In this document: piece by piece, positions 1-8,997 of the stretch | Numbering within the stretch: position 1 is the stretch's first letter | Layout of the letters: each line of letters starts with the position of its first letter | NCBI RefSeq assembly: GCF_947258575.1 | Contig: NZ_CAMYIV010000009.1 | Location: 62,001-126,000, forward strand | Direction: 5' to 3' | DNA from: an uncultured Alcanivorax sp. | Lineage (GTDB): Bacteria; Pseudomonadota; Gammaproteobacteria; Pseudomonadales; Alcanivoracaceae | DNA: 64,000 bases | Notes under the pieces: model-generated | What the model was told of the DNA's origin: nothing | The model's input: the letters and a program-made list of their open reading frames with translations, nothing else | Database searches by the model: none | Position numbers and translations under genes: made by a program

Positions 1-561
1 GCTTTCCTCCGTCAGGACCCTGACGTCATTCTGGTTGGTGAGATCCGCGATCTGGAAACCGCCAATATTGCAATCAAGGCAGCACAAACCGGTCACTTGG
101 TACTGTCGACCCTCCACACCAACAGCGCACCGGAAACGCTGACCCGTCTTCGTAACATGGGTGTCCCGTCCTTTAATATCGCCACCTCCGTGGTATTGAT
201 TATCGCCCAGCGTTTGGCTCGCAGGCTTTGCGAACACTGCAAAACCAAGGTGGAAATCCCAAAACAATCGCTGCTTGAGATGGGATTCACGGAAGAAGAT
301 GCGGCTTCCGAGTTTACTGTGTACGGCCCTGAGGGATGCGACAAATGCAACAACGGTTACAAAGGGCGCGTAGGGATCTACGAAGTGGTCAAGATCACTG
401 ATGGTATTGCTCGAATTATTATGGAAGAGGGCAACTCCATTCAGATTGGTGACCAATGCCGCAAGGAAGGATTCAATGATCTACACCGCTCCGGGCTGGT
501 GAAAGCCATGCAAGGCGTAACCAGCCTGGAAGAAGTTAACCGTGTAACAAGCGGACATTAA
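1..561 (+). CDS. pilB: Type IV pilus assembly ATPase PilB, C-terminal part (5' end outside window)
   Basis: Hexameric GspE-family ATPase that powers pilus extension from the cytoplasmic face of the inner membrane. The frame is open from base 1, so the gene is cut by the window edge. Visible are the Walker B region ([15 protein letters not shown]), the His box ([14 protein letters not shown]) and the zinc-binding pair CEHCK and CDKC that characterises PilB/GspE C-terminal domains. The Walker A lies upstream and is not seen. It is followed after 2 nt by pilC and then pilD, the normal pilBCD operon. Identity is secure; only the N-terminal half is missing. Confidence 0.96.
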   Translation, partial: AFLRQDPDVILVGEIRDLETANIAIKAAQTGHLVLSTLHTNSAPETLTRLRNMGVPSFNIATSVVLIIAQRLARRLCEHCKTKVEIPKQSLLEMGFTEEDAASEFTVYGPEGCDKCNNGYKGRVGIYEVVKITDGIARIIMEEGNSIQIGDQCRKEGFNDLHRSGLVKAMQGVTSLEEVNRVTSGH

Positions 562-563
562 TT

Positions 564-1790
564 ATGGCGACTAAAACAGCAGCACAACAAAGTGTCACTT
601 TTACTTATGAAGGGGTTGATCGCAAAGGCATCAAAGTCAAAGGGGAGGCGGCTGGAAAAACCCCCGCCATGGTTCGTGCGGAGCTGCGCAAGCAAGGCAT
701 CAATGCCAAGAAAGTAGTAAAAAAACGAGAACTTCGTTTCGGCGGAAAAAAGAAAATCAAGCCTCTCGACATAGCACTTTTTACTCGTCAAATGGCCACC
801 ATGATGAAAGCCGGCGTCCCTTTGGTCCAGGCTTTTGAGATCGTTGCCGATGGGCTCGACAACCCCAGCATGAAGGACCTGGTCCTCAAATTAAAAGTAG
901 ATGTAGAAGGTGGCAACAATTTTGCTGGCGCTCTATCAAAGCATCCAGACTACTTTGACGACCTCTATTGCAGCCTGATTGATGCAGGTGAACAATCAGG
1001 CGCACTGGAAACCATGCTGGACAGAGTTGCTCTCTATAAGGAAAAGAGCGAAGCCCTAAAACAAAAAATCAAGAAAGCAATGAAATATCCAGCAACCGTT
1101 GTAGTTGCCGCTGTAATTGTGACTGCAATTCTGCTGCTTAAAGTCGTTCCGGTTTTTGAAGAACTCTTCCATGGTTTTGGTGCAGAGCTGCCCGCATTCA
1201 CTCAATTTGTTATATCGTTATCCGAATCACTTCAGGAAAACTTCTTTTTTATCGTGATTTTCCTCATAGCCTTTTCCGCTATTTTTGTTCAGTTAAAAAA
1301 GCGCTCTGAAGCATTTAGAAATAGCCTGGACAGGCTGGTATTAAAACTCCCCATCGTTGGAGACCTGGCATTCAAATCCACCATTGCCAGGTATGCTCGC
1401 ACCCTCTCCACCACCTTTGCAGCCGGCGTACCCTTGATTGACGCTCTCGACGCTTGTGCTGGCGCAACAGGCAATGTGGTATACCGCAATGCGGTTATAC
1501 AGGTGAAAGATGATGTCTCTACGGGTCAACAGCTCCAATTTGCAATGCGCAGCACCGGCGTTTTTCCTGCCATGGCTTTGCAAATGACAGCGATTGGCGA
1601 AGAATCTGGCGCGCTTGATGCGATGCTTGAGAAGGTGGCCATTTACTACGAAGATGAAGTTGATAATGCTGTGGACGGCTTAACCAGCATGATGGAACCA
1701 CTAATCATGAGTGTCTTGGGGGTTGTTATTGGTGGCTTGATCATCGCCATGTATCTTCCTATCTTCCAAATGGGCGCAGTTGTAGGCTGA
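564..1790 (+). CDS. pilC: Type IV pilus inner-membrane platform protein PilC
   Basis: 408-residue GspF-family polytopic protein that couples the PilB ATPase to pilin polymerisation. Two GspF domains are visible, roughly residues 70-195 (starting ALFTRQMATMMKAGVPLVQAF) and 275-400 (STIARYARTLSTTFAAGVPLIDAL). Hydrophobic segments lie near residues 175-195 and 225-245, with a last one at the C terminus. The length matches the family. It starts 2 nt after the pilB stop, and its TGA stop lies 3 nt before the pilD ATG, so the three genes are probably translated from one message. Confidence 0.96.
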   Translation: MATKTAAQQSVTFTYEGVDRKGIKVKGEAAGKTPAMVRAELRKQGINAKKVVKKRELRFGGKKKIKPLDIALFTRQMATMMKAGVPLVQAFEIVADGLDNPSMKDLVLKLKVDVEGGNNFAGALSKHPDYFDDLYCSLIDAGEQSGALETMLDRVALYKEKSEALKQKIKKAMKYPATVVVAAVIVTAILLLKVVPVFEELFHGFGAELPAFTQFVISLSESLQENFFFIVIFLIAFSAIFVQLKKRSEAFRNSLDRLVLKLPIVGDLAFKSTIARYARTLSTTFAAGVPLIDALDACAGATGNVVYRNAVIQVKDDVSTGQQLQFAMRSTGVFPAMALQMTAIGEESGALDAMLEKVAIYYEDEVDNAVDGLTSMMEPLIMSVLGVVIGGLIIAMYLPIFQMGAVVG

Positions 1791-1793
1791 TTG

Positions 1794-2672
1794 ATGACTG
1801 AAAATTTCTTTGCTGTTCTCTCCGCGAGCCCAACCCTGCTGGTTGGGCTCTGTGTTTTTCTGGGCCTGTTAATTGGCAGCTTCCTCAATGTCGTCATCTA
1901 CCGCGTACCGGTGATGATGGAGCGTGGCTGGAAGCAGGAAGCCCGCGAAATTCTCGAGCTACCCGCGGAGGATGATGGCAAGATCTTCAACCTGGTGACG
2001 CCGCGTTCGCGCTGTCCAAAATGTGACCAAGCCATCACCTGGTATGAAAATATTCCGGTGGTGAGCTGGTTGGCGCTGAAAGGCAAATGCAAAGGCTGCG
2101 CAACACCGATCAGCAAGCGTTATCCGATCATTGAAGTTGCCAGTGGCGTGCTGGCCGGCCTGTGCGCTTGGCACTTCGGTTATGGTCCCTGGCTGGCCTT
2201 TACCCTGTTTGCCACCTGGACGCTGCTGGCGGCCGCAATGATTGATGCGGATACCACCCTGCTACCGGACAGCATGAATTACCCTCTGCTATGGGCCGGC
2301 CTGTTGGCGGCACTGCTTGGCGTTTCACCGGTTTCCCTGCCGGATGCCGTGGTGGGTGCCATGGCAGGTTATCTGTCCTTGTGGAGCGTGTACTGGCTGT
2401 TCAAGCTGCTTACTGGCAAGGAAGGCATGGGCTATGGTGACTTCAAGCTTCTTGCTGCCCTGGGCGCCTGGACGGGTTGGCAGTATCTGCCGCTGATTAT
2501 TTTGCTGTCTTCCGTGGTGGGCCTGGTGTTCACCCTCATCGCCACTCTCTTCGGTGGCGAAAAGCGCACCCAGATCCCTTTTGGCCCCTATCTGGCGGCC
2601 GCTGGCTGGATTGCATTGCTGTGGGGCGATACCATCGTCAGCTCGTATCTGGGGATGTTCAGAATCAGTTAA
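1794..2672 (+). CDS. pilD: Prepilin leader peptidase/N-methyltransferase PilD
   Basis: Inner-membrane aspartic protease that cleaves type IV prepilins and type II secretion pseudopilins and methylates the new N terminus. From the ATG at 1794 the protein has 292 residues. The tetracysteine loop (Cys74, Cys77, Cys99, Cys102) and the two catalytic aspartates (Asp151 in AMIDAD, Asp216 in the GMGYGD motif) are present, so both activities should be intact. A TTG at 1791 is a possible but less likely start. The TAA stop falls inside the first unit of a heptad repeat array (2669-2696), so the repeat forms the gene's 3' boundary. Confidence 0.96.
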   Translation: MTENFFAVLSASPTLLVGLCVFLGLLIGSFLNVVIYRVPVMMERGWKQEAREILELPAEDDGKIFNLVTPRSRCPKCDQAITWYENIPVVSWLALKGKCKGCATPISKRYPIIEVASGVLAGLCAWHFGYGPWLAFTLFATWTLLAAAMIDADTTLLPDSMNYPLLWAGLLAALLGVSPVSLPDAVVGAMAGYLSLWSVYWLFKLLTGKEGMGYGDFKLLAALGAWTGWQYLPLIILLSSVVGLVFTLIATLFGGEKRTQIPFGPYLAAAGWIALLWGDTIVSSYLGMFRIS

Positions 2673-2696
2673 TAGTTAACAGTGAATAGTTAATAG
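2669..2696 (+). repeat. Tandem heptad array (partial copy of the T-heptad element)
   Basis: Four consecutive 7-nt units: TTAATAG, TTAACAG, TGAATAG, TTAATAG, fitting the consensus T[T/G]AA[C/T]AG. The first contains the pilD TAA stop. No inverted right end follows, unlike the full copies at 29917, 52391 and 63607. The 94 bases from here to coaE hold a 12-nt palindrome (GCTTTGCAAAGC, about 2733-2744) and a CTCCAG/CTGGAG inverted pair. Confidence 0.8.
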
Positions 2697-2790
2697 CTGA
2701 AAAACCCCTGGATAATTTTCGTTGGAGCCTTGCTTTGCAAAGCGAAGGGGTCAAGCTCCAGCGCCAGTGAAGTCTTGTTCTGGAGTATGC

Positions 2791-3390
2791 ATGTTCGTAG
2801 TCGGCCTGACTGGCGGTATTGGTAGCGGCAAAACCGCTGCCACGGATTTCCTCGCCCAGCAGGGCATCACCATTGTGGACGCGGATCTGGCGTCCCGGGT
2901 AGTCGTGGAACCGGGCCAGCCTGCACTCAAGAGTATCGCCAATCATTTTGGTGAGCATGTACTCACTGCGGATGGCGCCCTGGACCGTCGCGCTTTGCGC
3001 GAGATCGTGTTTGCGGATGCGGACGCCCTGAAGGTACTTGAAGGCATTACTCACCCCGCCATCGGCGAGGAGCTGAAACGGCAAATTGCTGTCAGTCAGT
3101 CCATCTATACCGTGCTGGTATCGCCTTTGTTGCTGGAAACCAGCCAGAAAGCGCTGGTAGACCGCATTCTGGTCATTGATGCGCCGGCAGAATTGCAGGT
3201 CAAACGGGCCATGGAACGGGATCATGTTCCCGAAGAGCAGATTGCCGCCATCATCAAGGCCCAGATGGAGAGAACCAAACGCCTGGACCAGGCCGACGAT
3301 GTGGTTGAGAATCACGGTTCGCTGCAGGCACTTCACGAGCAACTGACTAGCCTGCATCAACGCTACCTGGAACTGGCTAACGCACTCTGA
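2791..3390 (+). CDS. coaE: Dephospho-CoA kinase
   Basis: Catalyses the last step of coenzyme A synthesis, ATP-dependent phosphorylation of the 3'-hydroxyl of dephospho-CoA. The 199-residue protein from the ATG at 2791 starts [15 protein letters not shown], giving the P-loop at residues 7-15. The start is chosen because TGGAG lies just upstream and an N-terminal P-loop is normal for the family. The frame stays open upstream to 2722, but that extension has no match to the family. It lies after pilD and 2 nt before yacG, the Pseudomonas-like pilD-coaE-yacG order. Confidence 0.96.
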   Translation: MFVVGLTGGIGSGKTAATDFLAQQGITIVDADLASRVVVEPGQPALKSIANHFGEHVLTADGALDRRALREIVFADADALKVLEGITHPAIGEELKRQIAVSQSIYTVLVSPLLLETSQKALVDRILVIDAPAELQVKRAMERDHVPEEQIAAIIKAQMERTKRLDQADDVVENHGSLQALHEQLTSLHQRYLELANAL

Positions 3391-3392
3391 AC

Positions 3393-3584
3393 ATGTCTGA
3401 TACCAATAACACCACCCAAACCTATCCCTGCCCCCAGTGCAAATCCCTCACCCGCTGGACCAACAACCCCTGGCGGCCCTTCTGCTCTGAGCGCTGTAAG
3501 TTGATCGATCTGGGCGATTGGGCGGCGGAACGGCATGCGATTCCCGGTGATGACAATGCCCCCGGGGATTTTGAGGAGTTTTGA
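3393..3584 (+). CDS. yacG: DNA gyrase inhibitor YacG, zinc-ribbon protein
   Basis: Small 63-residue zinc protein. E. coli YacG binds GyrB and blocks DNA binding by gyrase. The four zinc ligands are visible as CPQC near residue 12 and CSERC near residue 30, followed by the conserved [11 protein letters not shown] segment. It is separated from coaE by 2 nt and is presumably co-transcribed. The length is typical. The physiological role is known only from E. coli and is carried over by homology. Confidence 0.93.
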   Translation: MSDTNNTTQTYPCPQCKSLTRWTNNPWRPFCSERCKLIDLGDWAAERHAIPGDDNAPGDFEEF

Positions 3585-3681
3585 TCGTCTGACCAATCCG
3601 CTCAAGCGTGGGCCGTTAACGCGGTACGCTGGTTGGATTCCAATAGGGGAATTGCTGGACTGGTTGTATGGGGCACCTACT

Positions 3682-3717
3682 GTAGGGTGCGCTGAGCCTA
3701 AGCCAGCTGCACGCTAC
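3682..3717. repeat. Half copy of the GTAGGGTG inverted-repeat family
   Basis: The stretch begins GTAGGGTGCGCTGAGCC and ends GCACGCTAC, with a degraded middle. It resembles one arm of the complete copy at 54325-54405. Its last four bases (CTAC, read GTAG on the minus strand) contain the TAG stop of the MutT-like gene, so the repeat end supplies that stop codon. Confidence 0.65.
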
Positions 3718-4670
3718 AGAGAGGTTGAGGCATCCGGCCAGAAGGCCCGGATACCTGCCACGCCAATGGCGCCGTGCTGACGGGCGGTCTCCAGATCTGT
3801 TGGCGAGACACCTCCCAGCCCATAGCATGCAATAGGCAACCCAGAGATCCATTCCCCCGCCTGTTGCCACCCCAGAGGGGGACGATCCGGATGACTGACC
3901 GTGGCCTCTACCGGGGAGACCAGCGCCATATCCAGCCCCAGGTCTGCCGCCTTTTCCAGGGCGTCACGGCTGTGACAGGCCGCTGAAACCACCCCCGCAA
4001 AATCTGGTCGCCCCTGACAATCCATCAATGCCGAGCCCGGCAGATGCAGCCCAAAGACGCCCTGCAAGGACACTTGCTGCGCCCACGCTGCCGATGAGGC
4101 CCGCAACCATACCTTTATGCCTGTTTCCCGGCACAGTGCCAGAATCTCAGGCAGTGCCGCATGCTCGCTCCACTGGCGCAGATACAGCCCCATACGGGCA
4201 GCATCAAGACGGCCGATACCTGCTTTGAGAGCTTCCAGATCCATATTATCCGGCGCGATGGCGAGATAATCGGGAAGCGTGATCGCGGTGACCACCGGCC
4301 GGTTCGCCGCCGGAAACTCCAGCGCCGGCAGTTCCGGAATCTCAAACCAGCTCACTTGCTGCCCTTCACAGCCCGAAGGGTCGCCCTGCCAGGCGGTGAC
4401 ATCGCGAAAATGCAGGGTGACATGCAGATCCTGGTACTGGTGGGCGATAGTCATAAACGGGGACGAGATGGCCGCCTGCATGCCAAGCTCCTCCTCCAGC
4501 TCCCTGGCCAGGGCCGTCGATAGGGGCTCGCCCGGCTCCACCTTGCCGCCGGGAAACTCCCAGCGCCCCCCTTGATGCTTGTGGTCCGGACGCCGACTCA
4601 GGCAGATGCGGCCGTCGTTGCCGCGGATGATGGCGGCAACGACAGTAATGGCGGGGGTGGTTGTAGTCAT
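3714..4670 (-). CDS. mutT: Nudix hydrolase fused to a ThiE-like domain (MutT family)
   Basis: 318-residue protein. The N-terminal domain (about 1-130) carries a full Nudix box, GGKVEPGEPLSTALARELEE then ELG, as in MutT, which hydrolyses 8-oxo-dGTP to keep oxidised guanine out of DNA. The C-terminal domain (about 140-318) resembles thiamine-phosphate synthase (ThiE/TenI fold) with GLHLPGSAL and ACHSRDAL stretches. The same fusion is found in Pseudomonas next to argJ-secA. Whether the ThiE-like half is catalytic is unclear. The gene is separate from argJ, with a REP-like tract between them. Its start has only a weak ribosome site. Confidence 0.88.
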   Translation of the reverse strand: MTTTTPAITVVAAIIRGNDGRICLSRRPDHKHQGGRWEFPGGKVEPGEPLSTALARELEEELGMQAAISSPFMTIAHQYQDLHVTLHFRDVTAWQGDPSGCEGQQVSWFEIPELPALEFPAANRPVVTAITLPDYLAIAPDNMDLEALKAGIGRLDAARMGLYLRQWSEHAALPEILALCRETGIKVWLRASSAAWAQQVSLQGVFGLHLPGSALMDCQGRPDFAGVVSAACHSRDALEKAADLGLDMALVSPVEATVSHPDRPPLGWQQAGEWISGLPIACYGLGGVSPTDLETARQHGAIGVAGIRAFWPDASTSL

Positions 4671-4727
4671 AAAAAACGTTTCTTAAGGAGCGTCGGGAGA
4701 GCCATGCCCGCAGGCGCAACAGCAGAT

Positions 4728-4775
4728 GAACGTCGCGAGCACGTTCGCCATGCAAGCATAGCTCCTACAGCAGTT
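4728..4775. repeat. REP-like palindromic sequence between argJ and mutT
   Basis: It contains a GAACGT/ACGTTC stem (4728-4746) and the motif GCTCCTACAG (4761-4770). The same GCTCCTACA signature occurs at 54456-54464, and TCCTACAG at 40841-40848. This resembles the dispersed TGTAGGAGC repeats common in pseudomonads and relatives. Confidence 0.5.
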
Positions 4776-4794
4776 TTTACGTCCGGCGTTCAGA

Positions 4795-5997
4795 TTATGT
4801 GCGATATTCCGCGTTGATCTTTACGTAGTCGTAGCTGAAATCACAGGTCCACACGGTGCACTCGGCATCGCCGCTGGCCAGATCCGCACGGATGCTGATT
4901 TCCGGCTGGGCCATCACCGCTGCGCCTTTTGCCTCTTCATAGCTGTCCGCCACACCGCCCTGCTCCACCAGCAACAGGTCGTCCAGCCAGACATTGACCT
5001 TGTCCACGTCCAGGGACGCAATGGGGGCTCTGCCGATGGCAGCCAGGATGCGGCCCCAGTTTGGGTCTGAAGCAAACAGCGCTGTTTTCACCAGCGGGGA
5101 ATGGGCGATGGTTTCCGCCACGATGCGGGCGTCGGATTCACTGGCCGCTCCAGCCACGGTAATCGACACAAACTTGGTGGCCCCTTCGCCATCGCGCACC
5201 AGTGCCTGAGCCAGCTCCACGAAGACACTTTCCAGAGCCTGATACAGCACCTGGCTATGCTCATCCAGCGCCTGAATCTCCGGCATCTGGGCCGCAGCGG
5301 TGCTGATCAGCATACAGGCATCGTTGGTGGAGGTGTCACCGTCCACCGTGACCCGGTTGAACGACTTGTCCGCCAGCGCCTTCACCCACTGATCCAGAAG
5401 TGGCTTGGCGATAGGCGCATCGGTGGCGATAAAGCCCAGCATGGTGGCCATGTTCGGCTTGATCATGCCCGAACCCTTGGCCATGCCGGTGACAGTAATC
5501 GGCACGCCGTCGATCTCCACCCGCCGGCTGGTAAGCTTGGGGTAAGTATCGGTGGTCATGATGCCTTCTGACGCACGGCCCCAGTGATGCTCATCCAGTC
5601 CTGCCAATGCCTTGGGCAAGCCAGTTGCAAACGCCGGCAACGGAAACTGCTCACCGATTACCCCGGTGGAATACGGCAGGATCTGATCCTCAGCGCAACC
5701 AGCCGCATCGGCCAACAGGCGACAGCTGGCCAGACAGTTTTCCATGCCCTTCTTGCCGGTGCCCGCGTTGGCATAGCCGGTATTGATCATCAGGTATTTG
5801 GGTGCCCCTGCGGCAAGACGGCTTTTTGCCACCTGCACCGGCGCGGCGCAAAAACGGTTCAAGGTGAAAACTCCGCTGACACGGGAAGCTTCACTCAGCT
5901 CCAGCACCACCAGGTCCTTGCGGTTGGCCTTCTTGATGCCAGCTTCAACAGCGGCAAGACGGATACCGGGGACAGGCAACCATTCTGTCTGTGTCAT
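4795..5997 (-). CDS. argJ: Bifunctional glutamate N-acetyltransferase/amino-acid acetyltransferase ArgJ
   Basis: Acts in the cyclic arginine pathway: moves acetyl from N-acetylornithine to glutamate and can also use acetyl-CoA. The precursor cleaves itself at a conserved threonine to give alpha and beta chains. The cleavage site is visible as KGSGMIKPNMATMLGFI, with the nucleophile at about Thr185. The 400-residue start at 5997 follows AAGGA and fits the family better than the ATG 27 nt upstream (6024). It lies downstream of secA in the same direction, with a heptad-repeat element between them. Confidence 0.96.
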   Translation of the reverse strand: MTQTEWLPVPGIRLAAVEAGIKKANRKDLVVLELSEASRVSGVFTLNRFCAAPVQVAKSRLAAGAPKYLMINTGYANAGTGKKGMENCLASCRLLADAAGCAEDQILPYSTGVIGEQFPLPAFATGLPKALAGLDEHHWGRASEGIMTTDTYPKLTSRRVEIDGVPITVTGMAKGSGMIKPNMATMLGFIATDAPIAKPLLDQWVKALADKSFNRVTVDGDTSTNDACMLISTAAAQMPEIQALDEHSQVLYQALESVFVELAQALVRDGEGATKFVSITVAGAASESDARIVAETIAHSPLVKTALFASDPNWGRILAAIGRAPIASLDVDKVNVWLDDLLLVEQGGVADSYEEAKGAAVMAQPEISIRADLASGDAECTVWTCDFSYDYVKINAEYRT

Positions 5998-6019
5998 AAC
6001 CAATCCTTTAGCGTTCAGC

Positions 6020-6103
6020 GACAAGCTTCAAGCCACAAGCCCAAACAAAGAAAGCACCGGCGTTGCCGGTGCTCTGGATTTCCTTGCAGCTTGTGGCTTG
6101 AGG
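6020..6103. repeat. Heptad-flanked hairpin element (GCTTGNN family) between secA and argJ
   Basis: The left end has GACAAGC, TTCAAGC, CACAAGC (6020-6040). The right end has CTTGCAG, CTTGTGG, CTTGAGG (6083-6103), which are the same units inverted. In the centre is a perfect 9-bp stem with a 3-nt loop (AGCACCGGC/GCCGGTGCT, 6053-6073). The whole fills the secA-argJ gap. The architecture matches the T-heptad elements elsewhere, but the repeat unit differs. Confidence 0.75.
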
Positions 6104-6109
6104 CTGCTG

Positions 6110-8824
6110 TTATTCAATCTTGCCGTGGCACTGCTTGTATTTCTTGCCCGAGCCACAGGGGCAAGGTTCATTACGCCCCACCTTTCGACCTTCGCGAACC
6201 ACGGTCTTGGTACCGTCGGCCTGATTATTCTCGCCGGCCGTGCCATCAGTGCCCGGTTCCGGGGCCGCCTGCATCTTCATTTTTTCTGCCTGGCGGCGGG
6301 CCTCTTCCTGGCGCTGCTGCTCAAGACGCTCCACTTCGTCATCACGTCGCACCTGGAAGCTGTGCAGCACGCGAATCAGCTCATGCTGGATCTGGTTGAG
6401 CAACCCCTGGAACAACTCGAAAGACTCTTTCTTGTATTCCTGCTTGGGGTTTTTCTGCGCATAGCCGCGCAGATGAATGCCCTGACGCAGGTGGTCCATG
6501 CTGGCCAGATGCTCTTTCCAGTGACGGTCCAGGATCTGCAGCATCAGGTGTTTTTCGATCTTGCGCAGGTCCTCGACGCCGATTTCCCCTTCCTTGCGCA
6601 GATAGTCCTGCTCCAGGGTTTCCACCAGCTTCTCGATGACACCGTCGATATGCATCTGGTTGTTTTCGTTGAGCCACTGACCCACCGGCGCATTACACTG
6701 GAATTCCGCCTCCAGGGTTTTCTCCAGACCCGGCACATCCCACTGATCTTCCACGGAACCCGGCGGCAGATAACTGTGCACCAGCTCGGTCACCACATCA
6801 TAACGAATGCCCTGCACAGAGGTGCGCAGATCGTCGGTTTCCAGAATCTGGTCACGCTGGGTGTAGATCACACGACGCTGGTCATTGGCCACGTCATCGT
6901 ATTCCAGCAGGTTCTTGCGGATATCGAAGTTACGCCCTTCCACCTTGCGCTGGGCATTCTCGATGGCACGGGTCACCCAGCGGTGCTCAATGGCCTCGCC
7001 GTTCTCCAGCCCCAGGGAGCGCATCATGTTGCGAATGCGGTCCGAGGCGAAAATCCGCATCAGGTCATCTTCCATTGACAGGAAGAAGCGGGTGTAGCCC
7101 GGATCACCCTGACGACCGGCACGACCGCGGAGCTGGTTATCGATACGGCGAGACTCGTGACGCTCTGTGCCGATGATATGCAGGCCGCCAGCTTCCATCA
7201 CGGTGTCATGGTTGCCCTGCCACTCGGCGCGAATTTTTTCCGCTTCCTTGTCCGAGGGGGTATCCATGTGCTTGATCTGCTCTTCCGGGTTGCCACCCAG
7301 CACGATATCGGTACCCCGGCCCGCCATATTGGTGGCGATCGTTACCGCACCAGGCCGCCCCGCCTGGGCAATAATCTGTGCTTCACGCTGGTGAAACTTG
7401 GCGTTCAGTACTTCGTGGGCAATCTTGTCTTTTTTCAGGCGCTTGGACAGATACTCGGACGATTCAATGGTCGCGGTACCCACCAGCACCGGGGCACCCT
7501 TGGCCACCGCTTCGCTGATTTCCTTGACGATGGCATCGAATTTTTCTTCCAGTGTCAGATACACCAGATCATTGGCATCCACACGAACCATGGGCCGATT
7601 GGTCGGCACCACCACCACATCCATGCCATAAATCTGACGGAATTCCAGGGCTTCGGTATCAGCCGTACCGGTCATACCCGCCAGCTTGTTGTAGAGGCGG
7701 AAATAGTTCTGGAAGGTGGTAGATGCCAGGGTCTGGTTTTCCTGCTGGATATTCACCCCTTCCTTGGCTTCGATCGCCTGGTGAATGCCCTCGGACCAGC
7801 GACGTCCGGGCATGGTACGGCCGGTGTGCTCGTCAACGATAACGATCTGGTTATTCTGGACAATGTAGTCCCGGTCCACATGGAATAGAGCGTGGGCCTT
7901 CAATGCCGCATGGACATGGTGAAGCAGCGCCAGGTTATGAGCTGCGTAGAGGCTTTCGCCCTGCTCCAGGAGAGCATTACTGACCAGCAGCGCCTCAATT
8001 TTCTGGTGCCCGGTTTCCGTCAACTCGACCTGACGCTGCTTTTCATCAACGAAGTAATCGCCTTCCTGCTCTTCCATCTCGGCGGTGAGATTTGGCATCA
8101 GCTTATTGACGGCCGTATACAGCTCGGAGGAATCGGCTGCCGGCCCGGAAATGATCAGCGGGGTGCGGGATTCATCGATGAGAATGGAATCAACCTCATC
8201 CACAATCGCATAGTTGAGACCACGCTGAACCCGATCTTCCAGGCGAAAGGCCATGTTGTCGCGCAGGTAGTCGAAACCGTACTCGTTATTGGTACCATAG
8301 GTGATATCAGACGCGTAGGCCGCCCGCTTCTCATCGGTGGGCTGCTGGGAAAGAATCACACCGACACTGAGGCCCAGAAATTCGTAAAGGGGCCGCATCC
8401 AGTTGGCGTCACGCTCGGCAAGGTAGTCATTCACGGTGACCACGTGCACGCCTTCGCCGGACAGCGCATTGAGGTACGCCGCCAGAGTCGCGGTCAGAGT
8501 CTTACCCTCACCGGTGCGCATTTCGGAAATTCGCCCCTCATGCAGAGCGATACCGCCCATCATCTGCACGTCGAAATGGCGCATGCCCATCACCCGGGTG
8601 GAGGCTTCCCGCACCACCGCAAAGGCTTCCGGCAACAATTCATCCAGGGTCTTGCCGTCCTGGAACGCCTGACGGAATTCGCGGGTCTTGAGCTGCAAGT
8701 CTGCTTCGCTGAGCTGTGTCAGCGCTTCCCCGTGGCTGTTGATCGTTTCGACCAACTTGCCCATGCGTTTCAGCTCACGATCATTCTTGGTGCCGATGAT
8801 TTTTTTTACGATGGTACCCAGCAT
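6110..8824 (-). CDS. secA: Preprotein translocase ATPase SecA
   Basis: Motor that pushes unfolded precursors through SecYEG. The 904-residue protein has the Walker A MRTGEGKT near residue 102, the DEVDSILID Walker B/DEAD-type segment near 210, the second nucleotide-binding fold with [10 protein letters not shown] and [13 protein letters not shown], and a C-terminal zinc finger [14 protein letters not shown] that binds SecB. Between the helical scaffold and the finger is a Gln/Glu-rich linker. The length is normal. No SecM-like gene lies upstream: the 5' side is an intergenic stretch followed by a terminator, so E. coli-type SecM arrest control is not apparent. Confidence 0.98.
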   Translation of the reverse strand: MLGTIVKKIIGTKNDRELKRMGKLVETINSHGEALTQLSEADLQLKTREFRQAFQDGKTLDELLPEAFAVVREASTRVMGMRHFDVQMMGGIALHEGRISEMRTGEGKTLTATLAAYLNALSGEGVHVVTVNDYLAERDANWMRPLYEFLGLSVGVILSQQPTDEKRAAYASDITYGTNNEYGFDYLRDNMAFRLEDRVQRGLNYAIVDEVDSILIDESRTPLIISGPAADSSELYTAVNKLMPNLTAEMEEQEGDYFVDEKQRQVELTETGHQKIEALLVSNALLEQGESLYAAHNLALLHHVHAALKAHALFHVDRDYIVQNNQIVIVDEHTGRTMPGRRWSEGIHQAIEAKEGVNIQQENQTLASTTFQNYFRLYNKLAGMTGTADTEALEFRQIYGMDVVVVPTNRPMVRVDANDLVYLTLEEKFDAIVKEISEAVAKGAPVLVGTATIESSEYLSKRLKKDKIAHEVLNAKFHQREAQIIAQAGRPGAVTIATNMAGRGTDIVLGGNPEEQIKHMDTPSDKEAEKIRAEWQGNHDTVMEAGGLHIIGTERHESRRIDNQLRGRAGRQGDPGYTRFFLSMEDDLMRIFASDRIRNMMRSLGLENGEAIEHRWVTRAIENAQRKVEGRNFDIRKNLLEYDDVANDQRRVIYTQRDQILETDDLRTSVQGIRYDVVTELVHSYLPPGSVEDQWDVPGLEKTLEAEFQCNAPVGQWLNENNQMHIDGVIEKLVETLEQDYLRKEGEIGVEDLRKIEKHLMLQILDRHWKEHLASMDHLRQGIHLRGYAQKNPKQEYKKESFELFQGLLNQIQHELIRVLHSFQVRRDDEVERLEQQRQEEARRQAEKMKMQAAPEPGTDGTAGENNQADGTKTVVREGRKVGRNEPCPCGSGKKYKQCHGKIE

Positions 8825-8956
8825 ACAACTTCCGGTTCGGTAAAAAGTCAGGACAAACAGCCCGTTGGCGGCAAAGTGCTGGCCGCAAGGTGAGCCATTC
8901 TAAACACAATAAGATGAAGAGATAAGGTGGTATTCCCGGTTATCAAGGGTGCTCAA

Positions 8957-8989
8957 CGAAAAACGGCCCCTACAAGGGGCCGTTTTTCG
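8957..8989. terminator. Bidirectional rho-independent terminator
   Basis: Perfect stem with A/T tails: CGAAAAACGGCCCC, loop TACAA, GGGGCCGTTTTTCG. It lies just after the M23 peptidase stop (8998) and before secA (both minus strand), so it should end the peptidase transcript. Confidence 0.9.
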
Positions 8990-8997
8990 TCTGTTCT

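Noticed and set aside
5783..7078. Long open frame of 431 codons on the plus strand over argJ-secA
   Set aside because: It is antisense to argJ and secA, both with full domain support. The protein has no recognisable motif and its composition reflects complementary codons of GC-rich genes. The same reasoning removes similar long antisense frames over dcw genes, lpoA, cytochrome b and the acyl-CoA dehydrogenase.
8825..8956. SecM-like arrest leader upstream of secA
   Set aside because: No small open frame with an arrest motif is visible, and a terminator separates secA from the upstream gene.
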